Below the pieces are notes generated by a model that saw nothing but the letters and a program-made list of their open reading frames with translations, was not told the origin of the DNA and did not search any database. Positions 1 through 8,467 of a stretch of 64,000 nucleotides of DNA are shown in pieces. Position 1 is the first letter of the stretch. The number at the start of each line of letters is the position of its first letter. The DNA lies in assembly GCF_017939615.1 (NCBI RefSeq), contig NZ_JAGKSR010000002.1, forward strand, positions 206,607 to 270,606. The letters run 5' to 3'. Made by a program: the position numbers and the translations under genes. The stretch is from Microbacterium sp. BLY (GTDB lineage: Bacteria > Actinomycetota > Actinomycetes > Actinomycetales > Microbacteriaceae).

Positions 1-78
1 GTGCTCGCCGCACCGGTCCTCACGTCGGGGCATCCGAACGCCGCGCCGAACCGTGCCGCCCGGGAGGGAGGCGCATGA
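1..78 (+). CDS. C-terminal end of Tad secretion ATPase (CpaF/TadA), partial
   Basis: An open frame runs from the first base of the window to a TGA at 76-78 and encodes only the last 25 residues, so no catalytic motif is visible. Its stop overlaps the ATG of tadB (ATGA, 75-78), the usual coupling in Tad operons, where the CpaF/TadA ATPase precedes TadB and TadC. The identification rests on this position, not on sequence motifs. Confidence 0.55.
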   Translation: MLAAPVLTSGHPNAAPNRAAREGGA

Positions 79-932
79 CGATCCTCCTCGGCGCTACGCT
101 CGCCGCCGGTCTGCTCCTGACCGTGTCTCCGTGGCTCTGGCCTCCCGCCGAGCGCTCCGCGTCCGGGCCGCGGCGCGGACGCCTTCTCCGACTCGCGGGC
201 GAGGCCGGTTTCCCCGCGCTGCAGGCGCGTGTCCTCCTCCTCGGCATCGCCGGTGCCGCGCTCGCCGCCGCGTCCGTCGCCTGGCTCGTCACCGGCAGCG
301 CGGCGCTCGCGGTCCTCGCCGGTCTCGCCGGTGGCACCGCCCCGATCGCGTTCCTGCGCGGGCGTCGGCTGCGGCTGCGTCGGCTGCGCCGGCAGGTCTG
401 GCCGGACGTGTGCGATCTGCTGATCGCCGCCATCCGGGTCGGCCTGTCGCTGCCGGATGCCGTGGCCGCGCTGGCCGAGTCCGCTCCGCCCTCCCTGCGC
501 CCCGCCTTCACGGTGTTCGCTCGAGACCTGCACGCGAGCGGACGGTTCGACACGAGTCTCGACCGGCTGAAAGACGTCCTCGCTGATCCCCTCGGCGACC
601 GCATCATCGAGACGCTGCGGATGGCGCGCCAGGTTGGCGGCACCGAGCTGATCGGCGTTCTGCGGGCGTTGTCGGCCTCGGTCCGTGCCGATGCGGCGCT
701 GCGAGGAGAGGTGGAGGCCCGGCAGTCGTGGATCCGGGGTGCCGCGGTCCTGGGTGCTGTCGCGCCCTGGGTCATCCTCGTTCTTCTCGTGCTGCGCCCG
801 GAAGGTGCCGAGGCGTACAGCACTCCGGAGGGCGTCGCGGTGATCTGCGGGGGTGCGCTCGTCTCCGTCCTGGCGTTCCGCATCATGATCCGGATCGGCC
901 GGCTGCCCGAGCCCCGGCGGTGGTTCGGATGA
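75..932 (+). CDS. tadB: Tad pilus inner-membrane platform protein TadB (type II secretion F family)
   Basis: A 285-residue membrane protein with an N-terminal hydrophobic segment, a paired hydrophobic region around residues 55-95, a soluble GspF/T2SSF-type domain (about 110-215) and a C-terminal hydrophobic hairpin. In the family, TadB and TadC form the inner-membrane platform on which the CpaF ATPase drives assembly of Flp pili. It overlaps the upstream ATPase gene and the downstream tadC by 4 bp each (ATGA), so the three are translationally coupled. The ATG at 75 is preceded by a GGGAGGGAGG ribosome binding site. Confidence 0.85.
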   Translation: MTILLGATLAAGLLLTVSPWLWPPAERSASGPRRGRLLRLAGEAGFPALQARVLLLGIAGAALAAASVAWLVTGSAALAVLAGLAGGTAPIAFLRGRRLRLRRLRRQVWPDVCDLLIAAIRVGLSLPDAVAALAESAPPSLRPAFTVFARDLHASGRFDTSLDRLKDVLADPLGDRIIETLRMARQVGGTELIGVLRALSASVRADAALRGEVEARQSWIRGAAVLGAVAPWVILVLLVLRPEGAEAYSTPEGVAVICGGALVSVLAFRIMIRIGRLPEPRRWFG

Positions 933-1867
933 GCGGGGTCTCCGCTCTCGCCGTGGCCGTGCTGCTCGGCGGCGGTCTCGCTGCGGGCGTGCTGGTGCTC
1001 CTGACGGCTCTTCCGCGATGGCGAGCCGCGTCGCTCGTCATGCGGATCGCGCCGTATGTCCGTGACGTCGTCGGTGACGACGTGCTCCCGCAGGAAGCCC
1101 TCCCGCGTCCGGGAGTGCTGCCGGCTGGCGGGTTTCGTCCCCTCGTGCGCGGCGCGGTCGCGATCGACCGGATGCTCGGCGGCAGCGACGGGCTCGACCG
1201 CCGTCTCGCCCAGGCCGGTTCGCCCCTCGGCGCTGTCGCCTTCCGCGGGCGACAGCTGGCCTGGACGCTCGGTGGCGTCGTGAGCGGGGCGCTCGTCGTC
1301 ATCGCTCTCGTGCTGGCGGGCCGGTGGTCGGTGCCGATCGGCGTGATCCCGCTCCTCGGAGGGGCGGTGGCCGTGGTCGGCTACGACATGCAGCTGTCGA
1401 TGAGAGTCCGTGCCCGGAAGGTGCGCCTCACGGAAGAGCTGCCCACGACGCTGGAGTTCCTGGCGCTCTGCCTCTCGGCGGGGGAAGGGTTCCTCGACGC
1501 GGTGAGACGTGTCGCCGGCGTGGGGTCGGGGGAGCTCACGGTTGAGTTGCGGCGCGTGGTCGTCGAGGTGGGTACGGGCTCGCCGGTGGCGGATGCGCTG
1601 GGCGACATGGCGCGACGGCTGGAGCTTCCCGGATTGACGAGGGCCGTGGATCAGGTGGTCGCGGCGCTCGAGCACGGATCGCCCCTGGCGGCCGTGCTGC
1701 GCGCCCAGGCCGACGACACCCGGGAGGAGGCCAAGCGCACGCTCATCGAGCAGGCCGGGCGGAAGGAGATCTTCATGCTGCTGCCGCTGGTCTTCCTCAT
1801 CCTGCCCCTGTCGGTGGTGTTCGCGATCTATCCCGGGCTCTTCATCCTCCGCCTCGGCATCGGATGA
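929..1867 (+). CDS. tadC: Tad pilus inner-membrane platform protein TadC (type II secretion F family)
   Basis: A 312-residue partner of TadB. It has hydrophobic segments near residues 5-27 and 110-155, a central T2SSF domain and a hydrophobic C-terminus. The start at 929 sits in an ATGA overlap with tadB; a longer in-frame reading from 728 would bury it inside tadB and is not credible. In intact actinobacterial loci the small Flp-type pilin gene usually follows directly. Here the next pilus gene is 11 kb away, and a shortened copy of this gene's 3' end lies at about 4180-4300, so the locus has been split. The last 40 bp overlap the convergent LysR gene. Confidence 0.85.
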   Translation: MSGVSALAVAVLLGGGLAAGVLVLLTALPRWRAASLVMRIAPYVRDVVGDDVLPQEALPRPGVLPAGGFRPLVRGAVAIDRMLGGSDGLDRRLAQAGSPLGAVAFRGRQLAWTLGGVVSGALVVIALVLAGRWSVPIGVIPLLGGAVAVVGYDMQLSMRVRARKVRLTEELPTTLEFLALCLSAGEGFLDAVRRVAGVGSGELTVELRRVVVEVGTGSPVADALGDMARRLELPGLTRAVDQVVAALEHGSPLAAVLRAQADDTREEAKRTLIEQAGRKEIFMLLPLVFLILPLSVVFAIYPGLFILRLGIG

Positions 1868-2790
1868 GTGGTCGGCGGGGAGGCCCGGCGGGGGGACCTC
1901 TCACTTGCTTGGCTGAGGAGCTGTGCGAGGGCGGCGAGTTCGGGACTGAGACGGTCTGAGCGCCAGACGAGGCCGAGCTGGCTGGTGGCTTCGAGGCCGT
2001 GAACGGGAATGAACCGCAGATCAGCGCGCGCATGATGCTCTGCCAAGGGGCGGCAGGCGAGCAGTGCGTACTGCCCTGACGCGGCGAGCGCTGTCCCCTG
2101 CTGGATCGTGGTCATCCCGGTTGTCGAGAGGATCGGAGTTCCCAGAGGCGTTGCGGACGGTGTGCGAGCAGCCTTCCAGTAGTCCGGGGCATCGCCGATT
2201 CTGTGCAGCAGGTCGACGCACGCGAGCTCCTCAACGTGAATCGAGCTACGACCGGAAAAGGGGTGATCGCTGCTGACTGCGATGAGCTGGTCTTGTGGCG
2301 GGAATCGGTACCCGACGGTCAGTTCGGGTTCGTGGACGGGAAGTTCGGCAATGACCGCATCGACCTCCTCGTCGCGTACCGCGAGGAACGGTGAACCGAG
2401 CGGGAGGTCATGGACGTGGACGGAGATTCCGTGCTGCTCGTAGAGGGCGCGAAAGACGGCGGTGATCTCTTCATAGACCATGCCGGTGAACCCGATCCGT
2501 AGTTCTTCCACTGCTCCCCGGAGGGCGCGTTCGCGAGCTCTGGTGAAGGTGCGCACCAATGCCCGGTAGGCGGGCCTGACTTCGCTGACGAACTGTGAGC
2601 CGATGCGGGTGAGGGCGACGCGACGACTGGTGCGGTCGACCAGGCGTGCGCCGATGCGGGTTTCAAGTTCGGCGATGAGCTGGCTGACTCGGGATTGGGA
2701 GTAGCCGAGCCGCTCGGCAGTGCGTCCGAAGTGGAGTTCTTCCGCGAGGGTGATCAGGCACTCGATCTGTTGGATGTTCGCCTGATGCAT
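1828..2790 (-). CDS. LysR-family transcriptional regulator
   Basis: About 320 residues. The N-terminal winged helix-turn-helix (residues 1-60) contains LHFGRTAERLGYSQSRVSQL and the substrate-binding domain follows. Starts are possible at 2850, 2811 and 2790; 2790 gives the usual LysR spacing before the LHF motif, though none has a strong ribosome binding site. It is divergent from an MFS exporter, which it probably controls. Its last roughly 25 codons are read from the antisense of the tadC 3' end and flank, so the original C-terminus appears to have been replaced at an insertion junction near 1903. The sequence is visibly less GC-rich than its neighbours, which fits acquisition by transfer. 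Confidence 0.85.
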   Translation of the reverse strand: MHQANIQQIECLITLAEELHFGRTAERLGYSQSRVSQLIAELETRIGARLVDRTSRRVALTRIGSQFVSEVRPAYRALVRTFTRARERALRGAVEELRIGFTGMVYEEITAVFRALYEQHGISVHVHDLPLGSPFLAVRDEEVDAVIAELPVHEPELTVGYRFPPQDQLIAVSSDHPFSGRSSIHVEELACVDLLHRIGDAPDYWKAARTPSATPLGTPILSTTGMTTIQQGTALAASGQYALLACRPLAEHHARADLRFIPVHGLEATSQLGLVWRSDRLSPELAALAQLLSQASERSPRRASPPTTHPMPRRRMKSPG

Positions 2791-2907
2791 CGTCGGGTAC
2801 TCGGTGCTCATGCTCTTCATCGTACGAGCAGATCGATCAGTCTGACTCATCGTTGGATGAGGAAACGAGCGTTGTTCTGAATGCTGTCAGACGGTGGACT
2901 CGTAGTC
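2791..2907. promoter_or_regulatory. Divergent promoter region, LysR / MFS
   Basis: A spacer of about 117 bp between the divergent LysR and MFS genes, with an AT-richer core. LysR regulators generally bind such spacers. I could not define a convincing T-N11-A box by eye. Confidence 0.4.
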
Positions 2908-4143
2908 ATGGGCTCTTCTGCATCCGCTCCAGCTTCGGTCCGAGAGAATCGCACATCATTGCCTCAGTGGGTCGCCGTCGGCGTGCTCACGTTGGCGACT
3001 TTCCTCGTGGTCACCTCCGAAATGCTGCCCGTCGGGGTGCTGACACCGATGGCTGATGGTCTGGGAATTCCCGGGGGCGCTGTCGGCATGAGCCTGACCG
3101 TCACCGGCCTCGTCTCCGCTGTCACCGCGCCGGTCGCCCCCCGAGTGCTCGGCAACTTGGATCGCCGCAAGGTACTCGCAGCGGCGATGGTTGTCCTGGC
3201 GATAGGGAATGCCGTGACCGCAATGGCGAGTGACTTCGGACTGATGGTGGTGTCACGCGTCCTGCTCGGCATCGGCATCGGCATCGTCTGGGGCATTGCC
3301 TCCGCTGTGGCGACCCGGCTCGTCGCCCCGCGCAACATCGCACTCGCGGTCTCCTTCGCCGTCAGCGGTGTCGCTTCTGCTTCGGTGCTCGGTGTCCCAC
3401 TCGGTACGTTCGTTGGCAATGCCTTTGGCTGGCGGCTCGCATTCGGCTCTCTCTCTGCTCTCGCGCTCGTCATCGCGCTCGCAATCCTGATCGCGTTGCC
3501 GACGCTGCGCCGCCCAGAGGCCAACATCTCAGCTGTCGAGGCCGTGCCGCGTATGTCGTTGCTGCGTCCGGCGGTCATCACCGGTCTGATGGTGGTGGTG
3601 CTGCTCGTGACGGCACACTTCGCCGCCTACACGTACGTGCGCCCCGTGCTCGAGAACCAGACCGGCTTCTCGGCGAACGCCATCGCTCTGCTCCTGCTCC
3701 TCTACGGCCTGTTCGGACTGGCGGGGAACTTTGCAGCCGGAGCCGCAGCCGGACGCAGACCTCGCCTCACCGTGCTCTTGTTAGCAGCCGGGATCACGGT
3801 CGCGATAGTGATTCTCGCCAGGTTCGGTACCAACGCCCTTGCCGCTGGTGCCGCCATAGCCCTGTGGGGAGCCGCATACGGCGGCGTGTCGGTAAGCGCA
3901 CAATTGTGGATGACGACAGCAGCGGCGGATCGAGTCGAGCACATCACCGGTCTCTACGTCGGCATTTTCAATGGCTCCATCGCCCTCGGCGCCGCAGTTG
4001 GCGGGCTCATGGTCGAGAATTCGGGCATCCTTCCGATGCTCTGGGCCACATGCGCCCTCGCCTTCGCCTCTCTGCTCGTCGGACTCTTCGGTCCACGTCC
4101 AACGACTGGTCCCGTCGAAGAGATAAAACTGACCGTTCGGTGA
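2908..4143 (+). CDS. MFS drug/metabolite exporter (DHA1 / arabinose-efflux-like)
   Basis: A hydrophobic protein of about 411 residues with twelve predicted membrane segments, a large N-terminal antiporter-type region (MLPVGVLTPMADGLG, then GIGIGIVWG) and a charged loop DRRK after the third segment, as in DHA1-family proton-driven exporters. The start was placed at the ATG at 2908; an in-frame ATG at 2881 exists. The substrate cannot be read from sequence. With the divergent LysR gene it forms a self-contained regulator-exporter cassette, inserted between tadC and a degenerate duplicate of the tadC 3' end. Confidence 0.85.
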   Translation: MGSSASAPASVRENRTSLPQWVAVGVLTLATFLVVTSEMLPVGVLTPMADGLGIPGGAVGMSLTVTGLVSAVTAPVAPRVLGNLDRRKVLAAAMVVLAIGNAVTAMASDFGLMVVSRVLLGIGIGIVWGIASAVATRLVAPRNIALAVSFAVSGVASASVLGVPLGTFVGNAFGWRLAFGSLSALALVIALAILIALPTLRRPEANISAVEAVPRMSLLRPAVITGLMVVVLLVTAHFAAYTYVRPVLENQTGFSANAIALLLLLYGLFGLAGNFAAGAAAGRRPRLTVLLLAAGITVAIVILARFGTNALAAGAAIALWGAAYGGVSVSAQLWMTTAAADRVEHITGLYVGIFNGSIALGAAVGGLMVENSGILPMLWATCALAFASLLVGLFGPRPTTGPVEEIKLTVR

Positions 4144-4179
4144 GTCGCTCTTTTCAGCCCCAGGGCGTCGCGGAGCGCT

Positions 4180-4300
4180 GAGCTCGCCAGCGGCGCGTGG
4201 TCCTCGAGGTGGGAACGGGCTCGCCGGTGGCGGGAGGAGGCCAAGCGCACGCTCATCGAGCAGGCCGGGCGGACTTCATCCTCCGACTCGGCATCGGATG
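4180..4300 (+). pseudogene. Degenerate duplicate of the tadC 3' end
   Basis: This stretch matches the end of tadC in three blocks: 4191-4232 matches about 1552-1593, about 4233-4273 matches 1726-1763, and about 4274-4300 matches 1840-1867. Two internal deletions and a few substitutions separate it from the parent. The similarity continues past the stop into the GTGGTCGGCGGGG flank. It marks the right edge of the LysR-MFS cassette: the bases after tadC resume here and lead into the DUF7882 gene at 4341. Confidence 0.8.
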
Positions 4301-4340
4301 AGTGGTCGGCGGGGGGACCCGGCGGGGGTACCTTTTGACT

Positions 4341-4637
4341 ATGGGAAGTCTCGAGTACAACAGCTCTCGTCCGCCGATCGAAGTCGAGGACGTGCTGTTG
4401 GCCCACCTGAAGATCGTGATCGCCACGAAGCTTCGCCGTCAGGAGAGCTTCATGATGACGTGGCCCTCGGGAAAGAAGACCCCGGGTCGGCTCTCCACCT
4501 GGATGCATCCGGCCATCCCGCTGGTGCTCGAATTCGACGAGGAGCCGCCTCCGTCCATCGACCCGGCACGTGTCGGCCACATGATGGAGCGGTTGAACTC
4601 CCGAGGAGAGCTCGTCCTCGACGAGTTCACCTCCTGA
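4341..4637 (+). CDS. DUF7882 family protein
   Basis: A 98-residue protein with the pattern I recognise as DUF7882, often mislabelled as ATP-dependent ligase: a short N-terminal strand, then VLLAHLKIVIATKLRRQESF, a Trp-rich strand and a hydrophobic core. The biochemical role is unknown. The start is the ATG at 4341, since homologues begin MG[KS]; an upstream in-frame ATG at 4302 lies in the duplicated tadC flank. A divergent paralogue lies at 11213-11554 inside the ars cassette. Confidence 0.75.
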   Translation: MGSLEYNSSRPPIEVEDVLLAHLKIVIATKLRRQESFMMTWPSGKKTPGRLSTWMHPAIPLVLEFDEEPPPSIDPARVGHMMERLNSRGELVLDEFTS

Positions 4638-4676
4638 TCCCTGGTCCACCCCACTCCGGCGGATCGGACGAGGCGG

Positions 4677-4949
4677 TCAGACCTCCCAGTCGGGGAGTCC
4701 GCCGAGGTCGGCCTCGAGGCTGACCACGTCGGTCACCCGGACCTGGAAGATGAACACCTGAGAGGTCGGGCGGACGAGGACGCTGGCGATGCCGTCTGAT
4801 GTCGCGAACGAGACGAACGTGGGCTCCGCCCGCGCCGCGCTCTGGATCCCCTCGCGGAGTGCGTCGACGTCGGTACCGGGAGGCAACGGGTAGGTGAGCC
4901 CGTCGATCTCCACTCTGGCGCGCATCTCGTCGTCAGGTCCGGGGCGCAT
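4677..4949 (-). CDS. Small conserved hypothetical protein
   Basis: A 90-residue soluble protein with no signal peptide or membrane segment; the central part resembles a small alpha/beta fold. A TAGCCT box ends 7 nt before the ATG at 4949 on the minus strand, which supports a leaderless start there rather than the internal ATG at 4925. It is convergent with the DUF7882 gene. I do not recognise a function. Confidence 0.6.
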   Translation of the reverse strand: MRPGPDDEMRARVEIDGLTYPLPPGTDVDALREGIQSAARAEPTFVSFATSDGIASVLVRPTSQVFIFQVRVTDVVSLEADLGGLPDWEV

Positions 4950-5097
4950 GCGTGCCAGGCTAACCCTCGTCCTCGTGACCGAACCCGGGGTTGTGCGATC
5001 ACCGCGGCAAGAGTAAAAGGTTCTTCCCGTGTGACGCCTGTCGACAGCCGGAAGGGGGGGCGAGTCAGGCCGCCCCTTCCGACCGTGGAGGCACGGG

Positions 5098-5829
5098 TCA
5101 GCGGGTGCGTGACGCGGCCGTTCGGATGACGTCGGCGAGGTCGCGCGGCCGGCTCCACTGCGGCCAGTGCCCGGTGGGGAGATCGATCATCTCGACGTTC
5201 TCGAGCAGGGCGACCTCGGCGAACATGGGGTGGCCGGCCTCGGCCCACGCCTGCACCTGCTCGGTCGAGAGGGAGCAGCAGACCAGAGTCGTGGGAACGG
5301 CATGGCGGGCGTCGTTGTCGAGCACGACCGGCGCCCGCATCACGGACGCCGGCTCCGGCACCGCACGCGTCCGGAATCGCGTGAGGACGTCGGGGCTCAG
5401 GCCGTCGAGGCTCGCCTGCTGCCCGAGTACCTCGAACGGGGGGAGAGCCACCTCTCGCACCTCCTCCGGAAGGTCAGGGGCGAAAACGCTGCCGCTCGCC
5501 ACCGGGCCCGAGTCGACCCACACCACCCGGGCGACGAACTCGGGATGCCGATCGAGGATGAGGCTGACGGGAGCGTTGGCACCACTGTGCGCGACGAGCA
5601 CCACCGGCTGGTCGCCATGCTGCGCGATGACGTCACGGATCGCCGCGGCCTGGTCGTCGAGAGTTCTCGTGGTCCGGTCGGGGTCTTCCGGGTCGAGGCC
5701 GGGCAGAGTCATCGCGACGGCACGGAGGCCGTCGGCGTGGAGGTGTTCCCTGGTCTCGTCCCATGCCCATCCTCCGAGCCAGTGCCCGGCGATGAGGAGG
5801 AGGGGCGGAGTGTTCGCTGTCGTCGTCAT
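5098..5829 (-). CDS. Alpha/beta hydrolase
   Basis: 243 residues of a single alpha/beta-hydrolase domain. The nucleophile elbow is VLVAHSGAN (Ser near residue 82), an oxyanion-side HWLGGW motif lies near the N-terminus, and a C-terminal GHWPQW carries the likely catalytic His. There is no signal peptide, so it is cytosolic. The substrate is unknown. It is divergent from a WYL regulator 73 bp away, which is probably its controller. A GGTGGGGA ribosome binding site precedes the ATG. Confidence 0.85.
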   Translation of the reverse strand: MTTTANTPPLLLIAGHWLGGWAWDETREHLHADGLRAVAMTLPGLDPEDPDRTTRTLDDQAAAIRDVIAQHGDQPVVLVAHSGANAPVSLILDRHPEFVARVVWVDSGPVASGSVFAPDLPEEVREVALPPFEVLGQQASLDGLSPDVLTRFRTRAVPEPASVMRAPVVLDNDARHAVPTTLVCCSLSTEQVQAWAEAGHPMFAEVALLENVEMIDLPTGHWPQWSRPRDLADVIRTAASRTR

Positions 5830-5863
5830 ATCCCCACCCTCGCAGCCCCGGAGGACAAGCCCG

Positions 5864-5880
5864 TGTCACTATTTATGTCA
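5864..5880. promoter_or_regulatory. Candidate operator between hydrolase and WYL regulator
   Basis: An AT-rich patch in an otherwise GC-rich spacer contains the direct repeat TGTCA (5864-5868 and 5876-5880) around CTATTTA. It overlaps likely -10 elements of both divergent genes and is the best candidate site for the adjacent WYL regulator. Confidence 0.4.
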
Positions 5881-5902
5881 TGAATTCGATGAGGTTCGAC
5901 GG

Positions 5903-6646
5903 ATGAGGCGTGCGGAACGGCTGCATGCCCTCACCGAGACGCTGCGACGCAGCGGCACCCGGGGTGTCTCCGCCGAGCGTCTGGCCCGAGAGTTCGAGGT
6001 GTCGGTGCGCACCGTGAAGCGCGATCTCGATGCGTTGGAGAACAGCGGCGCTCCCCTCTGGTCCCGCCCCGGTCCCGGCGGCGGGTACGGGCTCGTGGAC
6101 GGCGGGTCGTTGCGGCCGGTCACGCTCTCTCCCACTCAGGCTGTGGCGCTCATGGCAGCGGTGTCCGCGGCACCCGACGCCCCCTATGCCGACCTGGCGG
6201 CCGCCGGAATCCGCAAGATCATGGACGTCCTCGATCCCGCGACGCGAGCACACGCCCATGAGCTCGCCGAGCGTATCTGGGTGCAGGCGCCTCCCGCGCC
6301 GTCGCGCGCCACCCGGTCGGCGCTCGAGGAGGGGATGGCGGAACAGCGGGTGATCCGCCTCCGCTACACGGCACAGGACGGCGTCACCACGGCGCGCGAT
6401 GTGGAGCCCGTGCTGTTCGCCTCCACGAGCGGGCGCTGGTATCTGGTCGGATGGTGTCGTCTGCGAGACGCGATGCGATGGTTCGCGGTGTCGCGCATCG
6501 AGCGGGCGCGCGTGACGACCATGGCCTGCAGCGGACACACCGTGGACGAGGTGGGGGAACCACCCGAGAACGCCCGGCCGGTGCATGGTGGAGGCGGGGT
6601 CACACGCAGCGCACCGACCCGAGTCCCAGGAACGAGAACACGCTGA
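5903..6646 (+). CDS. WYL-domain transcriptional regulator
   Basis: 247 residues. The N-terminal HTH_11/DeoR-like helix-turn-helix (about residues 1-55) includes VSVRTVKRDLDAL, and the C-terminal WYL domain contains GRWYLVGWCRLRD. WYL domains bind small or nucleic-acid ligands. The ATG at 5903 was chosen because the HTH begins there; an upstream open frame reaching 4991 is antisense to the hydrolase. The last 47 bp overlap the convergent signal peptidase gene. A fragment of a different WYL C-terminus is fused to a TadE copy at 12604-12751. Confidence 0.85.
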   Translation: MRRAERLHALTETLRRSGTRGVSAERLAREFEVSVRTVKRDLDALENSGAPLWSRPGPGGGYGLVDGGSLRPVTLSPTQAVALMAAVSAAPDAPYADLAAAGIRKIMDVLDPATRAHAHELAERIWVQAPPAPSRATRSALEEGMAEQRVIRLRYTAQDGVTTARDVEPVLFASTSGRWYLVGWCRLRDAMRWFAVSRIERARVTTMACSGHTVDEVGEPPENARPVHGGGGVTRSAPTRVPGTRTR

Positions 6647-7673
6647 CGCTGACGGTGCTCGACGTCGCCGTCCACGAGCCGCCCAGATCGGAACGGATCG
6701 AGATCTTCTGACGAGACCAGGAGAAGAGGCTCGAGAGGGAGATCTTGGCGCTTCGCGCGTCGGGTCCGAGGGTGCCCGCCGGACGTCCGTCGACGAGCAG
6801 GGTGAAGCTCTGGCCGCCGCCGGGGTGCTCCCACGTGACAGTCGACGTCCGGTCCGAATTGGTCGTGCACTGCAGGCCCTGTGGGGCCGCTGCCACCGCC
6901 GCAGCGAGGGTCGTGTGCTGCCCCGTCGATGACGCGAACGCGGCGTGTGCCGTGGAGATCGGCGTCGCCAGCGCGAGGCCGATCGAGGCGAGTGCCACGG
7001 CCGCGACGACCGTCGATCCCCGTCGGCGGGCCCGGCGGCGGCGTCGCATCCCCGCCGGTCCCTGCCGGTGCGACCTCAGCCGATGGTCGTCCGGCGGTGC
7101 CTGCCAACCGGGGGGTGGTGTCTCCGAACGGACGGCGCCGCGCCGCACGGCGGGCTGGACGGCGACTACGAGGGCCGCGAGCAGCACGACAGTGGTGGCG
7201 GTGAACGGTACCCACTGCTGCGTCTGCGCCCAGACGACGGGCTGGCCGAACAGGGGCACCCGCAGCACACCGACACCGATGACGTCGGACGCGTCGACGG
7301 GGGAGGAGTCGGCCTCCGGGTTCGCATCACCCTTTGTGATGATCGCACCCTCGGCCGTGCTCTCCGCGTAACGGTGCAGGCGCAGCCGCTCGGCATGGTC
7401 GGGATCGGCGAACAGCAGGACCTGCCCGGCCTGCAGCTGATCGGCGTCCGCCGGACGAGCGGCGACCACGTCCCCCGCCGCGATGGCGGGGCGCATCGAG
7501 TCGGAGGACACCGTCGTCACGTGCCAGCCGAGCAGGGCCGGCCCGACGGCCCACAGGGCGAGGCCCGCCACCATCGCGATGAGGCCACGGCTCGCGGTGA
7601 CGACGACGAGCCTCGTCCAGGCGAGGGCTGTCGCGGTGCGGCCCGTCCTCGTGATGCTCTCGTCGATCCCCAT
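6600..7673 (-). CDS. SipW-type signal peptidase fused to a secreted C-terminal domain
   Basis: 357 residues. Residues 1-175 are a SipW/ER-type signal peptidase I: a membrane segment (about 28-50), catalytic Ser59 in VSSDSMRP, His100 in place of the bacterial Lys, KGDAN at 114-118, and a second membrane segment (about 157-173). After a proline/arginine linker, residues 209-250 look like a fresh export signal: an Arg-rich stretch, a hydrophobic core, then AHAAFASST, typical of SipW substrates. A Cys-containing extracellular domain of about 105 residues follows. An internal ATG at 7049 could start this half separately. It lies 42 bp after the TasA-like gene, in the same direction, presumably in one operon. 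Confidence 0.75.
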   Translation of the reverse strand: MGIDESITRTGRTATALAWTRLVVVTASRGLIAMVAGLALWAVGPALLGWHVTTVSSDSMRPAIAAGDVVAARPADADQLQAGQVLLFADPDHAERLRLHRYAESTAEGAIITKGDANPEADSSPVDASDVIGVGVLRVPLFGQPVVWAQTQQWVPFTATTVVLLAALVVAVQPAVRRGAVRSETPPPGWQAPPDDHRLRSHRQGPAGMRRRRRARRRGSTVVAAVALASIGLALATPISTAHAAFASSTGQHTTLAAAVAAAPQGLQCTTNSDRTSTVTWEHPGGGQSFTLLVDGRPAGTLGPDARSAKISLSSLFSWSRQKISIRSDLGGSWTATSSTVSVSVFSFLGLGSVRCV

Positions 7674-7715
7674 GCTCCGTGCTCCCCGCTCGTGTCGGAC
7701 CTCGTCCCGGATGGG

Positions 7716-8330
7716 TCAGAGGTTCTGCGCCTCCCAGGTGAAGCCGAGCGACGCCGTGGCGCCCATGACCGAGGAAGGGGCGTCGGGGGAGACGGCGTAG
7801 CTGATCTCGTAGACCACCGTCTCTTCGGCGGTGCCGGTGGGCTGCCAGGTGCCCACGCCCGTCGCGTACGACGTGCTCGCGCCGGCGAACTTGGACAACG
7901 ATCCGCTGTACAGCACGGGCGAGGTCGTCGCGGGGGTGAAGCCTGCGCACGTCCCGTGGCCGCCGCCGGTGCCCTGGCGGATCTGGAGCGTCACGTAGGA
8001 CCCCAGGTTGCCGGTCTGCCGCACATCCGTCGCGTACAGGCGCACGGCCGACGGGAGGGATCCGCTCGACGTGACCGCGATGCAGTTCGTGTCGGCGGAC
8101 CCCGGCTTGAGGTTGCTCGCGGAGAACAGCGCCTCCTGAGCGGAGTCGTCGCTGAGCGCGACGGAGCCCATGGACCAGGCGTTGCCGCCGTCGGACGTGC
8201 TGGCGGAGAAGGCCGAGTACGACGCCTGCGACACCACCAGGCCCGAAGCCAGGAGGGCGAGCGGCACCACGGCGAGGGTGGTGATTCGGGCCGTCCGTGC
8301 GGAGGGGCGGAGAGCGGCAAAGCGAGCCAT
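7716..8330 (-). CDS. TasA/camelysin-like secreted protein (SipW-dependent type)
   Basis: 204 residues. The N-terminal signal has a basic start, a hydrophobic core (about 17-36) and a SYSAFSAST motif typical of SipW-processed proteins. The mature part is rich in Ser, Thr and Gly with two Cys, predicted beta-rich. TasA and camelysin relatives form biofilm fibres or surface proteins. The start is the ATG at 8330; an open frame up to 8408 has no support. It is the first gene of the operon with the signal peptidase and is divergent from a MarR regulator. Confidence 0.75.
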   Translation of the reverse strand: MARFAALRPSARTARITTLAVVPLALLASGLVVSQASYSAFSASTSDGGNAWSMGSVALSDDSAQEALFSASNLKPGSADTNCIAVTSSGSLPSAVRLYATDVRQTGNLGSYVTLQIRQGTGGGHGTCAGFTPATTSPVLYSGSLSKFAGASTSYATGVGTWQPTGTAEETVVYEISYAVSPDAPSSVMGATASLGFTWEAQNL

Positions 8331-8416
8331 GACGGTTCCATTCGTTCGGGGTTCGGGTGGACCTCGCGGTGGCGAGGACCCATCGGGACTGGACGAAAGT
8401 CTACACATAGTTCGAC

Positions 8417-8459
8417 TTTCGTACTGTTAGAAAGACTAGACGTATGATTTTCGTATAAG
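8417..8459. promoter_or_regulatory. Divergent TasA-like / MarR control region with TTTCGTA repeats
   Basis: TTTCGTA occurs at 8417-8423 and 8449-8455, 32 bp (about three helical turns) apart, in an AT-rich patch. TATAAG at 8454-8459 ends 8 nt before the GTG of the MarR gene, so the second repeat overlaps its likely -10 box and the transcript would be nearly leaderless. The repeats are candidate MarR binding sites. Confidence 0.45.
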
Positions 8460-8467
8460 GTCTTCCC

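Noticed and set aside
20..1675. 551-residue minus-strand frame
   Set aside because: Antisense to tadB and tadC, which have consistent start coupling and membrane-protein composition.
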